From Nocardiopsis sinuspersici (lineage in GTDB: Bacteria; Actinomycetota; Actinomycetes; Streptosporangiales; Streptosporangiaceae): a stretch of DNA of 64,000 nt. The stretch spans positions 1 through 64,000 of the forward strand of contig VWVT01000004.1 of the NCBI GenBank assembly GCA_008638415.1. Direction: 5' to 3'. The notes below the pieces were generated by a model. The model made no database searches. It worked only from the letters and a program-made list of their open reading frames with translations, and was not told where the DNA came from. The position numbers were made by a program, and so were the translations under genes. Numbering within the stretch: position 1 is the first letter of the stretch; each line of letters starts with the position of its first letter. Below are positions 41,970-51,168 of the stretch, piece by piece.

Positions 41970-44417
41970 TCACAGGAAGCGGCCGTCCTCGTAACCGCCC
42001 TCGTAGCGGTCCTGGTCGTATCCGCGCCGGTCGTAGGGGTCGGCCGGGTACTGCACCGGCTCCTGCGGGCCGCTGGGAGGGCGGCCCTCGCCGCCGGGCC
42101 GCCAGCCCTCCCCGGGGTAGCCGCCGTACCCGGGCCGCTGCGGTTGCGGACCGGCCGGGTAGCCGTTGTCCATGACGCCGGAGTAGCCGCCCGCGGGGCC
42201 GCTCACCGGGGGCTCGAAGCGGTCGCTCGGAGCCGGGTAACCGCCGTATCCCGGGGGCAGGTCACCGCGGGCCTGGTCGGCGGGGCGGCCGCCCGCGGGA
42301 TAGGAGCCGTACGGGTGGCTCTGCGTCTCACCGGGGAACGCGGGCCCGCCGGGGGGCTGCCGGCCCACGGGGCCCTGGTCGAACGGCGAGGGCACGCCGC
42401 GTACCGGGGTGTTGGGACCGCTCGTCCCGCCCATGCCACCGGGACCGCCCATACCGCCGGGGCCGTTGGGTGCCCCGAACGCGCCGCCGCCCTCCTGGCC
42501 GCCCCACGGCTGCGGGCCGGGGGCCTGGTAGGCCGCCCGGTTGTGGGTGCCGCTGTCGTAGGGGGTGTTGTTGTAGGGGGTGCGGGTGTGGGGGCCGGTG
42601 TCGTAGTTGTCGAGGCTGAAGGAGTCGGTGGTGTGGGCGGGGCGGGTGTGGTTGCCGGTGTCGAACTCGGGCCGTCCTGTTCCCGGTGTGCCGAGGTCCC
42701 CGCGGCTGTAGGCGCCGGTGTCGAACTCCGACCGCCCTGTTCCCGGTGCGCCGAGGTCCCCACGGGTGTGGTTGCCGGTGTCGAACTCGGGCCGTCCCGT
42801 TCCCGGTGTGCCGAGGTCTCCACGGCTGTAGGTACCGGTGTCGAACTCGGGCCGTCCTGTTCCCGGTGCGCCGAAGTCCCCACGGGTGTAGGTGCCGCTG
42901 TCGTAGGGGACTCCGCCGTTGTAGGGGATGCGGGTGTGGGGGCCGGTGTCGTAGTTGTCGAGGCTGAAGGAGTCGGTGGTGTGGGCGGGGCGGGTGTGGT
43001 TGCCGGTGTCGAACTCGGGCCGTCCTGTTCCCGGTGTGCCGAGGTCCCCGCGGCTGTAGGCGCCGGTGTCGAACTCCGACCGCCCTGTTCCCGGTGTGCC
43101 GAGGTCCCCATGGCTGTAGGCGCCGGTGTCGAACTCCGACCGCCCTGTTCCCGGTGTGCCGAGGTCCCCGCGGCTGTAGGCGCCGGTGTCGAACTCCGAC
43201 CGCCCTGTTCCCGGTGTGCCGAGGTCCCCATGGCTGTAGGTACCGCTGTCATAGGAGGGGCGCCGCTGTGTCCCGGTGTCGTAGGCCGACTCCGAGAACG
43301 CGCGGTACCCCCCGGACAACGGATCGGAGGCCTCACCCGCGGGACGCGGAAGCGGACCGTTGTCCGTGCCGGACCCCGGCGCACCGCCCAGGCCGCTCTG
43401 CCCGCCGCCGAAGCCCAGGTCCGAGCGCTGGTGCGCGCCGGTGTCCAGGCTGGACCATATCGGCGAGCTCGTGTCCGAGGCCGGCGGTGGGGCCGAGGGC
43501 CGAAAGTCCGGGTCGAGCGGGTCGGAGGACGGGCGCTCGGGTCCGCTCGGGAGCCCCGGATAGTCCGGCCGGCTCACCGTGCCGTCGTAGGACGGACGGT
43601 CGCCGAGCGGGTCACGCGGACCGGAGGAGGTCCCCAGCGGATCACCGTGCGAGGGGGCGTAGGAGGAACCGGGCGACCACGGCCCCGAGCCGAGGGGGTC
43701 GTCGGAGGAGGCCGCCGGTGCGGCGGTCCGTGACGGCGGGGCCGCGCCGTGCGCTCCCTGCCCGTGGCGCCCGGGTTCGGGTGCCTGGTGGTCCCGGTCC
43801 TCGACGGCCCGAGGGCCGCCGCTCTGTCCGAGGCTGGCCAGCATCGCCAGGTCCGCGGAGGAGCTGATGCCTCCGCTCCCGGCCGCGGGCAGGACCGTGG
43901 TGGCTCCGGGCGGCCCCGACTCCTGGTCGTCGAAGTCCTCGTACCCGTCGTCGTAGTCGTCTTCCTCGTACTCGTACGCGGTGACGTTGGGGGCGTCGTC
44001 CCTGTCCCCGAGGCCGTCCCGGGCCTCCGGAGGGCGCTGTGCCGGGCCCTCCTCGCTCAGACTGGACCAGAAGTCGTTGTCGGACAGGGAGTCGTCGTCG
44101 CCCCAGTCGTCCTCGTCGCGCTTGCGACCGACCCTGGGACGCCGCTCAGCCCTGCCGCCACCGTCCTGACGCGGTCGGCGGGCGCGCCCGCGCGGCGCCG
44201 GCTCCTCGACCCGGCCGCGGCCCCGTCCCCGGCTCCGGCCCCGTGGTCGCTCGTCGGCGATTTCGGCGTCGGTGCCCTCCTCGTCGTGGTCCTCGTACTC
44301 GTCGTCGTAGTCGTCTTCGCGGGAACCGGTACTCAGCGACCGCATGCCCAGTAGGAGGAGCACGAGAACGGCGAGCACGACGATGACGACGATGATGATG
44401 ATGACGGTTACGGTCAT
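41970..44417 (-). CDS. Membrane-anchored repeat-rich disordered protein
   Basis: An 815-residue protein of unknown function. Residues 1-24 form a very hydrophobic span (VTVIIIIVVIVVLAVLVLLLLG), then Arg and Ser and a strongly acidic/basic disordered region (DDYDDEYEDHDEE, RGRSRGRGRGR), which favours a signal anchor with the C terminus inside the cell. A Pro/Ser-rich middle is followed, around residues 390-585, by eight copies of a 20-residue unit resembling TGRSEFDTGAYSRGDLGTPG, interrupted once by a DSFSLDNYDTGPHTR segment that recurs afterwards. The tail is Gly/Pro/Tyr rich (GYGGYP repeats). No enzyme fold is seen. Start ATG 44417 with a weak ribosome site. It may be a phase-separating or scaffold protein; that is speculation. 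Confidence 0.8.
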   Translation of the reverse strand: MTVTVIIIIVVIVVLAVLVLLLLGMRSLSTGSREDDYDDEYEDHDEEGTDAEIADERPRGRSRGRGRGRVEEPAPRGRARRPRQDGGGRAERRPRVGRKRDEDDWGDDDSLSDNDFWSSLSEEGPAQRPPEARDGLGDRDDAPNVTAYEYEEDDYDDGYEDFDDQESGPPGATTVLPAAGSGGISSSADLAMLASLGQSGGPRAVEDRDHQAPEPGRHGQGAHGAAPPSRTAAPAASSDDPLGSGPWSPGSSYAPSHGDPLGTSSGPRDPLGDRPSYDGTVSRPDYPGLPSGPERPSSDPLDPDFRPSAPPPASDTSSPIWSSLDTGAHQRSDLGFGGGQSGLGGAPGSGTDNGPLPRPAGEASDPLSGGYRAFSESAYDTGTQRRPSYDSGTYSHGDLGTPGTGRSEFDTGAYSRGDLGTPGTGRSEFDTGAYSHGDLGTPGTGRSEFDTGAYSRGDLGTPGTGRPEFDTGNHTRPAHTTDSFSLDNYDTGPHTRIPYNGGVPYDSGTYTRGDFGAPGTGRPEFDTGTYSRGDLGTPGTGRPEFDTGNHTRGDLGAPGTGRSEFDTGAYSRGDLGTPGTGRPEFDTGNHTRPAHTTDSFSLDNYDTGPHTRTPYNNTPYDSGTHNRAAYQAPGPQPWGGQEGGGAFGAPNGPGGMGGPGGMGGTSGPNTPVRGVPSPFDQGPVGRQPPGGPAFPGETQSHPYGSYPAGGRPADQARGDLPPGYGGYPAPSDRFEPPVSGPAGGYSGVMDNGYPAGPQPQRPGYGGYPGEGWRPGGEGRPPSGPQEPVQYPADPYDRRGYDQDRYEGGYEDGRFL
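42581..43096. repeat. 168-bp duplicated block, offset 348 bp, inside the repeat gene
   Basis: Bases 42581-42748 recur at 42929-43096 with no difference found by eye. The block encodes the DSFSLDNYDTGPHTR segment and about one and a half 20-residue units. The 348-bp spacing equals 116 codons, so the reading frame is kept. Such identity implies a recent duplication or gene conversion. Confidence 0.8.
42661..43248. repeat. 60-bp in-frame tandem repeats (20-residue unit)
   Basis: Eight units of exactly 60 bp: four from 42661 to 42900 and four from about 43009 to 43248, separated by the DSFSLDNYD-coding spacer. Conserved bases include CCGCCCTGTTCCCGGT and GCCGAGGTCCCC. Variable positions change Ser/Pro, Ala/Thr/Asn and Arg/His in the protein. 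Unit number is likely to vary between strains and the region may be misassembled in short-read data. Confidence 0.85.
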
Positions 44418-44731
44418 GTTGTACGCACTACCTTGGGGAGGTCGGCCGCGCCCGGATCGCATCGGAGACCGGCTTGGTGAGAACCGGTCGGGGGGAGGCG
44501 GTGACCGCCTGGTTCCGCGATGATTCGGGGTGTCCGGCCTGCGTGGATGGGAGGACGCAGGCGGTCCAGTGCGGTTCCGGGGCAGGGCGCCACGCGGCGA
44601 GCGGACGGGTATCGGTCATCTGAAATGGGGCGAGGGGCACAGGCCCACTGTATGCGTTGTCGCGCGATGTGTGCAGAGGGAGAGGGGAGCTTCCTCGGGG
44701 AATCACCGTGGGCCCGAAGCCACCGGAACAC
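44418..44731. other. Gene-free interval upstream of the repeat-protein gene
   Basis: About 310 bases without a convincing gene. It should contain the promoter of the leftward repeat-protein gene. No clear operator, riboswitch or small RNA was recognised. Confidence 0.5.
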
Positions 44732-44768
44732 CCGGGTTCCACCCGGGCGGGACCCGGGTGGAACCCGG
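44732..44768. terminator. Perfect terminator hairpin after the PEBP-like gene
   Basis: CCGGGTTCCACCCGGG (44732-44747) and CCCGGGTGGAACCCGG (44753-44768) form a perfect 16-bp stem with a 5-base loop, starting 2 bases after the stop codon of the minus-strand lipoprotein gene. Confidence 0.78.
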
Positions 44769-44770
44769 TG

Positions 44771-45451
44771 TCACTCGTTGCTCGCGACCAGGGTCCCACG
44801 GGCGACGGCCTGTTCGGCGATGGCCTCCAGGGAGTCGTTCAGCGGGGCGCCCTCCGGCAGTCCCAGCGCGTTCTTGAGCGCGTACACGGTGAACCGGTAC
44901 TCGTAGGCCTCACCCGGCTCGGGGCAGGGCGCGCTGTAGGCGGCCTCGCCGGCGCTGTTGCGTCCCTGTTTGGCGTCGGCGGGAACGGTGTTCTGGCGCA
45001 ACTCGACCAGCTCGGGATCCAGGTCGTAGACCACCCAGAACACCTTGGCCTTTTGCGGATCGTCCACCACCAACGCGATCGAGCCCGCCTCGTCGGGCAG
45101 CCCCGACCAGCTCAGCGGCGGCGAGTACGCCTCCTGGACCTCTTCCTCGTCCCCGGCGCCCCCGTCGGCCGAGCCGCCTCCACCATCCCCGGAGCCCTCG
45201 CCGTCCTCGATCTCCTCACTGACGCCACCGCAGGAGTAGGCGGCGGGAAGCGGCTGGTCCTCCTGCATCAGCGGGCTGGTGACGTTGATGTCGTCGGGCA
45301 TGTCACCGTTCTGGCCGGGGGAGAGGATGCCGCAGCCCGTGGTCAGGACCAGCGCGGCCCCCGCCGCGACCGCGCCCACGCGTGTACCGGGGGGCGTGTG
45401 GGCCGTACGCGGCGCACCGGTGATCCGAGGGAAGGGGAGGGCCGGGAACAA
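44771..45451 (-). CDS. PEBP/YbhB-like lipoprotein with acidic insertion
   Basis: A 226-residue predicted lipoprotein. Basic N terminus, hydrophobic core VGAVAAGAALVL and lipobox LTTGC (Cys ~40), followed by a phosphatidylethanolamine-binding-protein fold: INVTSPLM, YSCGG, PPLSWSGLPDEAGSIALVVDDP, FWVVYDLDP and YEYRFTVYALK. A 30-residue Glu/Gly/Asp insertion lies between the two ligand-site strands, and the usual His of the DPDA...HW motif is replaced, so the canonical anion pocket looks altered. The TTG start at 45451 was chosen because AGGAG lies five bases upstream. Divergent from the BTAD regulator. Confidence 0.8.
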   Translation of the reverse strand: MFPALPFPRITGAPRTAHTPPGTRVGAVAAGAALVLTTGCGILSPGQNGDMPDDINVTSPLMQEDQPLPAAYSCGGVSEEIEDGEGSGDGGGGSADGGAGDEEEVQEAYSPPLSWSGLPDEAGSIALVVDDPQKAKVFWVVYDLDPELVELRQNTVPADAKQGRNSAGEAAYSAPCPEPGEAYEYRFTVYALKNALGLPEGAPLNDSLEAIAEQAVARGTLVASNE

Positions 45452-45742
45452 TGGGACTCCTGCTGGACTTTCGGGCCGTGGAGGCGCAACTCGCTGTGAC
45501 CACCGGCGCGGTGTCGGGGAGACACCCGGTGCCGGGCTCGGTGGAGAACGCACGGATGCCGGCACGGGCACCGCGAACACGTTCCAGAGCGAACCCTACT
45601 GTGGTCGGGAGAGCGCTCGGTCTGCCGTTACCGCTCGCACCTCCCCGGGAACGTGCCCCGTCTCGTTCAGCCGGAAGAGAAGCGGGGGCGAAGGAGCGTC
45701 CGACCACGGGCGCCCACCCGCGCGATCGGTGATCATGGGGCA

Positions 45743-48700
45743 GTGCGGTTCTCCATCCTGGGGCCCCTCGCGGTCCACGACGCGGCCGGGCGGCCCGTTC
45801 CCATCGGCGGCGTGCGCCTGCGCACCCTGCTCTGCCTCCTCCTGCTCCGCCCCGGCCGGAGGTTGACCACCGAGGAGCTCACCGACGCGATCTGGGCGGG
45901 CAGCCCGCCCTCGGCCGCGGGCAACGCCCTACAGGCCCTGGCCTCCCGCCTGCGCCGCGCCCTGGGAGAGGGCGCCGTGATCGACGGTGGCGCCTCCGGC
46001 TACCGGCTGGCCGTCGCCCCCGAACAGGTGGACCTGGTCCGGTTCGAGACCCTGGCCCGGCGGGGACGGGACCACCTGGCCGCGGGCAGGTCCGCCGAGG
46101 CCGCCCACGACCTGGACGGGGCACTCTCCCTGTGGCGGGGGCCGGCCCTGGCCGACCTGACCGCGCACGGCCTGGCGGAGGACACCGCGCTGCGCCTGTC
46201 CGGGACCCGCCACGCCGCCCTGGAGGACCACCTGGCGGCACTGGCCGACCTGGGACGGTACACCGAGGTCCTGTCCGAGGCGGAGGCCCTGGTCCGCCGG
46301 GCCCCGCACCGCGAACGCCCCCTGGAACTCCTCGTTCGGGCCCTGGCCGCCACCGGCCGCACCGCCGACGCGCTGGCCGCCTACGACCGCTTCCGCACCC
46401 ACCTCGCCGACGAACTGGGCCTGGACCCCTCACCCCGGTCGCGGGACCTGCACCTGAGGCTGCTGCGCGGCGAACTCGACGCGCCCCGCCCCGGGAGCGC
46501 ACCCCGTCCGGAGGGTGCGGAGCCCCTCTCCGAGACGGCCGGGCCCGCCGACGCGCCCGCCCCGTCCCCGCCCCTGCGCCTGCCGGACACCCTGACCAGC
46601 TTCGTGGCGCGTGACGCCGAGGTGGACACCACCGTGGACCTGCTCACCCGGGGACGCCTGGTCACCCTGCTCGGGCCCGGCGGCGCGGGCAAGACCCGCC
46701 TGGCGATCGAGAGCGCCTCCGCCCTGGCCGTCCGCGCACCGCACCTGCTCACCCGCGGCGGCTGGTTCGTCGAACTCGCCTCCAGGACGGCCGCGGACAT
46801 CCCCCAGGCCCTGTCCGGCCCGCTGGAACTGCGCGAGCACGTCGTGATCCAGGCGCGGTCCACCGGCTCCGCCGCCGCCCCGGCCCTGGAACGGGTCGTC
46901 TCCTTCGTCGACGACCATCCCGTCCTCCTCGTCCTGGACAACTGCGAGCACCTCGTGGAGGAAGTCGCCCGCACCGTGGCCCCGCTGCTCGCCCGGTGCC
47001 CGCGCCTGCGGATCCTGACCACCTCGCGTGAACCCCTGGGGGTGCCCGGCGAGCAGCTCATGAACGTTCCCTCCCTGGCCCTGCCCCCGGAGGGCGCCAC
47101 CGCCGAGCACGCCGCCACCTGTCCCTCCGTCGTCCTGTTCGCCGAACGCGCCGCCTCCGTCCGGCCGGACTTTCGCCTCACCCCCGACAACGTCGCCCAC
47201 GTCGTACGCGTCACCCGGGAACTGGACGGCATGCCGCTGGCCCTGGAACTGGCCGCCGCCCGTCTGCGCTCCATGACCGCCGCCCAGCTCGCCGACCGGC
47301 TCGGCGACCGCTTCCGGCTCCTCACCAGCGGGTCCCGGTCGGTGCTGCCGCGCCACCGCACCCTGCGCGCCGTCGTCGACTGGAGCTGGGACCTGCTCGA
47401 CGAGTCCGAGCGCCGCCTGCTGCGCCGCCTGTCGGTCTTCGCCGGTGGCGCGACCCTGGAGGCCGTCGAACGCGTCTGCGCCGATCCGGGGACCGAGGGC
47501 ACGGTCGGTGGACACGACGTGTGGACCGTCCTGTTCAGCCTGGTCGACAAGTCCCTGGTGATCGCCGAGAACCCGACCCGGGACGACACGCCGCCCCGCT
47601 ACCGGCAGTTGGAGACCGTGCGCGCCTACGCCGCCGAGCGACTGGAGCGCAGCGGGGAGGAGGAGTGCGTCCGCGACGGGCACGCCCGCCATGTCCGCGA
47701 CCTGTGGCGCGGGGCCGACCCGCTGCTGCGCGGTCCCCGCCAGCGGGAGACGCTCGCGCGTCTGGACGCCGAGGCCGACAACTGCGGTGCGGCCGTGCGC
47801 TGGGCCGTGGACCGCCGCGACACCGCTCTCGGCCTGGACCTGGTCGAGTACACCCAGTGGTACTGGACCCTGGGCGGATCCTGGCGCCAGCTCAACCGGT
47901 GGTCCGAGGCCGTCCTGGACATGGTCGGCGACCGTGTGCCCCGGGGACGCGCCGTCGCCTACGCCAGCTGCCTGTTCCACCGGGGCGTCGACGGGACCCT
48001 GGACCACGGGGCCATGATGAGGTGCCTACGCCGTGTCGAGGCCGTCCTCGACGATGAGGGGAGGCGGGTCGAGGAGCACCACATGCTGGTGTACGCCCTG
48101 GTGTACGGAGCACTGGGCGAGGGACGGGTGGGCACGGCCCGCGACCGCCTCGCCGCGGCGATGGACCAGTCCGACCCGTGGATGCGCGCCATGGTGCGGC
48201 TGCTGCTGTCCCTGCTCGACTCCGTCTCCGGGCGCGTCGGGGGGTCCGTGGACGGGGCGACCGCCGCCCTGGAGGGGTTTCGCGCGTGCGGGGACACCTG
48301 GGGCGAGTGCCAGGCGCTCGCCCATCTGGTGGACGTGCACCGGTTCGACGACCTCGGGCTCTGCCGTGAACTCCTCGACCGGGGGGTGAGCAGGACCGAG
48401 GAGGCGGGGCTGTGGGGGATGTCCGCGATGTTTCGGACCCGCCGTGCCCAGGTCCTCACCGACCTCGGCGAGCTGGAGGAGGCCTACCGCGACCTGAGGG
48501 CGCTGTTCGAGTGCGAGGGTCCGGTCGAGAGGGAGCACATGGTGCTGCTGCGGCTGGGCGAGGCCCAGTGGCTGCGTGAGACGGGTGACCTGGCGGCGGC
48601 CCGCGAGGTCCTGGACCGGGTCGGGGCCGACCTGGACGGTCTGGGCGGGATCTCCCCGGCCTACGTCGGGGCGGCCTGGCGGGCCATGCGCGCGGTCGTC

Positions 48701-49075
48701 TCCTGGATGTCGGGCGAGACCGAGGAGGCGTGGCGGGATGCCGGGCGTGCGTGGTGGCTGGCCGCACACGGCCTGGGACTGGTGTGCGCCGAGGTCCTGG
48801 ACGTGTTCGCCGTGATGCTGGCCGAGGAGGAACCGCGTCGGGCGGTCCTGATGCTGGGCCGCTCCGAGGCGTTGCGCGGGGTGCCCGACACCGCCACCCC
48901 GTTCGTGGTGCGGGCCCGGCGGCACGTGCGCCGCGCGCTGGGCGGGGAGGAGTACGACCGCCTGGTCGCCGAGGCGCGGTCCGAGGACACCGAACGGATC
49001 CGCCGGCTCGTGGGCGAGTGGCTGGCACCGATCGTGCCCGACACCGGGCTCCAGAGGACGAACCGGCACTTCTGA
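45743..49075 (+). CDS. BTAD/AfsR-like regulator with NB-ARC ATPase domain
   Basis: An 1110-residue regulator. Residues ~1-92 are an OmpR-like winged helix (trans_reg_C; FSILGPLAVHDAAGRPVPIGG), ~97-245 the bacterial transcriptional activation domain (BTAD), then a Pro-rich linker. An NB-ARC/STAND ATPase follows with Walker A GPGGAGKT at residues 311-318, Walker B VLLVLDNCEHL and the GLPLAL-like motif DGMPLALELAAARLRS. A winged helix and TPR-like helices fill the remainder (~550-1110). Proteins of this class activate secondary-metabolite or stress genes after ATP-dependent oligomerisation. No biosynthetic cluster is adjacent, so its target is not evident; the DrrAB exporter or the PEBP gene could be candidates. 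GTG start without a clear ribosome site. Confidence 0.9.
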   Translation: MRFSILGPLAVHDAAGRPVPIGGVRLRTLLCLLLLRPGRRLTTEELTDAIWAGSPPSAAGNALQALASRLRRALGEGAVIDGGASGYRLAVAPEQVDLVRFETLARRGRDHLAAGRSAEAAHDLDGALSLWRGPALADLTAHGLAEDTALRLSGTRHAALEDHLAALADLGRYTEVLSEAEALVRRAPHRERPLELLVRALAATGRTADALAAYDRFRTHLADELGLDPSPRSRDLHLRLLRGELDAPRPGSAPRPEGAEPLSETAGPADAPAPSPPLRLPDTLTSFVARDAEVDTTVDLLTRGRLVTLLGPGGAGKTRLAIESASALAVRAPHLLTRGGWFVELASRTAADIPQALSGPLELREHVVIQARSTGSAAAPALERVVSFVDDHPVLLVLDNCEHLVEEVARTVAPLLARCPRLRILTTSREPLGVPGEQLMNVPSLALPPEGATAEHAATCPSVVLFAERAASVRPDFRLTPDNVAHVVRVTRELDGMPLALELAAARLRSMTAAQLADRLGDRFRLLTSGSRSVLPRHRTLRAVVDWSWDLLDESERRLLRRLSVFAGGATLEAVERVCADPGTEGTVGGHDVWTVLFSLVDKSLVIAENPTRDDTPPRYRQLETVRAYAAERLERSGEEECVRDGHARHVRDLWRGADPLLRGPRQRETLARLDAEADNCGAAVRWAVDRRDTALGLDLVEYTQWYWTLGGSWRQLNRWSEAVLDMVGDRVPRGRAVAYASCLFHRGVDGTLDHGAMMRCLRRVEAVLDDEGRRVEEHHMLVYALVYGALGEGRVGTARDRLAAAMDQSDPWMRAMVRLLLSLLDSVSGRVGGSVDGATAALEGFRACGDTWGECQALAHLVDVHRFDDLGLCRELLDRGVSRTEEAGLWGMSAMFRTRRAQVLTDLGELEEAYRDLRALFECEGPVEREHMVLLRLGEAQWLRETGDLAAAREVLDRVGADLDGLGGISPAYVGAAWRAMRAVVSWMSGETEEAWRDAGRAWWLAAHGLGLVCAEVLDVFAVMLAEEEPRRAVLMLGRSEALRGVPDTATPFVVRARRHVRRALGGEEYDRLVAEARSEDTERIRRLVGEWLAPIVPDTGLQRTNRHF

Positions 49076-49163
49076 GCAGCCCCGGTGCCTCCCCTCCGGG
49101 AACACGTCCGGGCCCGTACCCCGGCCCGCCGGCGCGGGAGGCCGCCCGCGCCCTCGCGCGAAC

Positions 49164-49202
49164 GACGCGACGCTCCGGAGTCCGGCCCCGGGGCGTCGCG
49201 TC
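49164..49202. terminator. Bidirectional terminator between regulator and ABC exporter
   Basis: GACGCGACGC (49164-49173) pairs with GCGTCGCGTC (49193-49202), and inner CCGG pairs extend the stem. It stands between the convergent BTAD regulator and ABC permease genes, 22 bases from the permease stop. Confidence 0.75.
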
Positions 49203-49223
49203 TTCGGTGCCGCCTCGGCCCGC

Positions 49224-50057
49224 TCAGGTGCGGCGGCGGTAGGCCCACACGGCCAGCGGGAAGAAGACCGCGGTGATGATCGCGGTCCACACCACGGTCC
49301 ACAGCACCGGGCCGGCGGCGTCGCCCGTGTCCAGCATCAGGGCGCGCATGGCGTCCACGACGTGGGTGACCGGGTTGTTCGCGGCCACGGCCTGCAGCCA
49401 GCTGGGCATGTCCTCCGGGCTGACGAACGCCGAACTGCTGAAGGTGAGCGGGAACATCAGGATCATCCCGAAGGCCTGCACCGCCATCGGAGTGCGCACG
49501 ATCATGCCGACGAAGGCCGACATCCAGCACAGGGCGGAGGCGAACAGCAGCACGAGGGCGGCCGCCACGACCACGCCGACCACGCCGCCCTCGGGGCGGA
49601 AGCCGATGGCCATACCCACCAGCATCACCATCACCACGGTGATCGTGTACCGGACCAGGTCGCCGAGGATCGCCCCGGTCAGAGGGGCCGAGCGGGCGAT
49701 GGGCAGTGACCGGAACCGGTCGAAGATGCCCTTCTCCACGTCCTGGCTCAGCGAGAACCCGGTGCCCAGGGTCGCGAAGATGACCGACTGGGCGATGATC
49801 CCCGGCATGAGGAAGTCGCGGTAGGCCTGCCAGTCGCCCATCATCGCCTGTCCGAAGACGAAGACGAACAGGGTCACGAACATGACCGGTTGCAGCATCA
49901 GCCCGAAGACCTCTTCGGGGTTCGCCTTGATCTTCAGGACACTGCGCCAGGCCAGTTGGAACCCGTTCTGCACGGTGGTCAGCGGGGTGATCCGGACCGG
50001 GGTGTCGGGTCCGCCCCCAGGCTGCGCCGACCGCGTCGGGGTCGTTACGGCGCTCAT
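49224..50057 (-). CDS. ABC-2 type exporter permease (DrrB family)
   Basis: A 277-residue membrane protein with six likely spans and the DrrB-type pattern: FGLMLQPVMFVTLFVFVFGQA, EKGIFDRFRSLPIARSA in the cytoplasmic coupling region, MFPLTFSSSAFVSPEDMPSWLQ and a C-terminal span. It forms the channel for the ATPase encoded just upstream; their stop and start overlap (ATGA). DrrAB-type pumps export hydrophobic drugs or antibiotics. The substrate here is not known. Confidence 0.9.
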   Translation of the reverse strand: MSAVTTPTRSAQPGGGPDTPVRITPLTTVQNGFQLAWRSVLKIKANPEEVFGLMLQPVMFVTLFVFVFGQAMMGDWQAYRDFLMPGIIAQSVIFATLGTGFSLSQDVEKGIFDRFRSLPIARSAPLTGAILGDLVRYTITVVMVMLVGMAIGFRPEGGVVGVVVAAALVLLFASALCWMSAFVGMIVRTPMAVQAFGMILMFPLTFSSSAFVSPEDMPSWLQAVAANNPVTHVVDAMRALMLDTGDAAGPVLWTVVWTAIITAVFFPLAVWAYRRRT

Positions 50058-51028
50058 GCTCTGGTCCCTTCGTTCGCGGTGTCGTCCGCGGTCTCGTCCT
50101 CGGCGGAGTGCCCGGTCAGGGCGAGGAACACCTCGTCCAGGCTGGGCTTGCGCAGCGACAGCTCGGCGACCGCCACACCCTGCTCGTCCAGGCGGCGCAC
50201 CACCTCGGGCAGCACGCCCGAGTCGGTGACCGGGACGCTGGCGCGCAGACCGTCGGAGGTGACCGGCGTACTGGTGACCGTCTCGATGATCTTGGTGGCC
50301 AGGGACAGCTCGGAACCCTCGACCGTGCGCAGCTCCAATACCTGGTCGCCCGCCTGGTTCTTCAGCTCCTCGGGCGTGCCCCGGCTGATCACCCGGCCGT
50401 GGTCGAGCACCATGAGGTCGTCGGCCAGCCGGTCGGCCTCCTCCAGGTACTGGGTGGTGAGCAGGACGGTCACGCCGTCGTCGACCAGCCCGCGCACCAC
50501 GTCCCACAGGCCGTTGCGGCTGTGCGGGTCCAGGCCGGTGGTCGGCTCGTCCAGGTACAGCAGCGCCGGGCGGCCCACCAGGCTCGCTGCCAGGTCCAGC
50601 CGTCGGCGCATGCCGCCGGAGTAGGTCTTGGCGGGGCGGCCGGCGGCGTCGGAGAGGCCGAAGCGCTCCAGCAGCTCGGCCGTGCGGGCCCGGGCACCGG
50701 CCCGGTCGAAGCCCAGCAGCCGGGCGATGAGGACCAGGTTCTGGGTTCCGGTCAGGTCGGCGTCGACCGCCGCGTACTGGCCGGTCAGTCCGATCAGGCG
50801 GCGCACCTCGTGGGGCTGGCGCACCACGTCGAACCCGCCGACCTCGGCACGGCCCTCCTCGGGGCGCAGCAGGGTCGCCAGGATGCGGACCATCGTGGTC
50901 TTTCCGGATCCGTTGGGTCCCAGAACGCCCAGCACGGCCCCCGTCCTGGCCGCCAGGTCGACGCCGTCCAGGGCTCGTTTGCCCTTGAACTGCTTGACCA
51001 GGCCCTCCGCGCGGATGGCGTCAGTCAT
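50054..51028 (-). CDS. ABC exporter ATP-binding protein (DrrA family)
   Basis: A 324-residue ABC ATPase. Walker A is GPNGSGKTT (about residues 38-46), the signature YSGGMRRRLDLA, Walker B ALLYLDEPTTGLD, and the switch region TTQYLEEADRL. The C-terminal ~90 residues form the DrrA regulatory domain (LRKPSLDEVFLALTG). GGAGGAG lies before the ATG. It is the first gene of a two-gene operon with the permease and is divergent from the PH-domain pair. Resistance or export of an unknown lipophilic compound is the likely role. Confidence 0.92.
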   Translation of the reverse strand: MTDAIRAEGLVKQFKGKRALDGVDLAARTGAVLGVLGPNGSGKTTMVRILATLLRPEEGRAEVGGFDVVRQPHEVRRLIGLTGQYAAVDADLTGTQNLVLIARLLGFDRAGARARTAELLERFGLSDAAGRPAKTYSGGMRRRLDLAASLVGRPALLYLDEPTTGLDPHSRNGLWDVVRGLVDDGVTVLLTTQYLEEADRLADDLMVLDHGRVISRGTPEELKNQAGDQVLELRTVEGSELSLATKIIETVTSTPVTSDGLRASVPVTDSGVLPEVVRRLDEQGVAVAELSLRKPSLDEVFLALTGHSAEDETADDTANEGTRA

Positions 51029-51168
51029 CGCTCCTCCATTTCAACGTCTGCCATCAAGTGTGCCGACCCGGTCTGACAGAACGCTGACAAAGCCTTGTGT
51101 ACCAGCACGGACCGTCTCCGAACTCCGGAAAAAGGAGTTCCGGGAGCCGAAGCCCTAGACTCGGGCGG

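Noticed and set aside
42661..43248. Regular repeats considered as a CRISPR array
   Set aside because: Period is exactly 60 bp with no unique spacers, the units are in frame with a coding sequence, and no cas genes are present.
42144..43733. Open frame of over 500 codons opposite the repeat gene, with a repeating CSRCAEV pattern
   Set aside because: The repeats come from the 60-bp units of the minus-strand gene, which has an N-terminal anchor and coherent layout; the plus-strand frame has no good start or domain.
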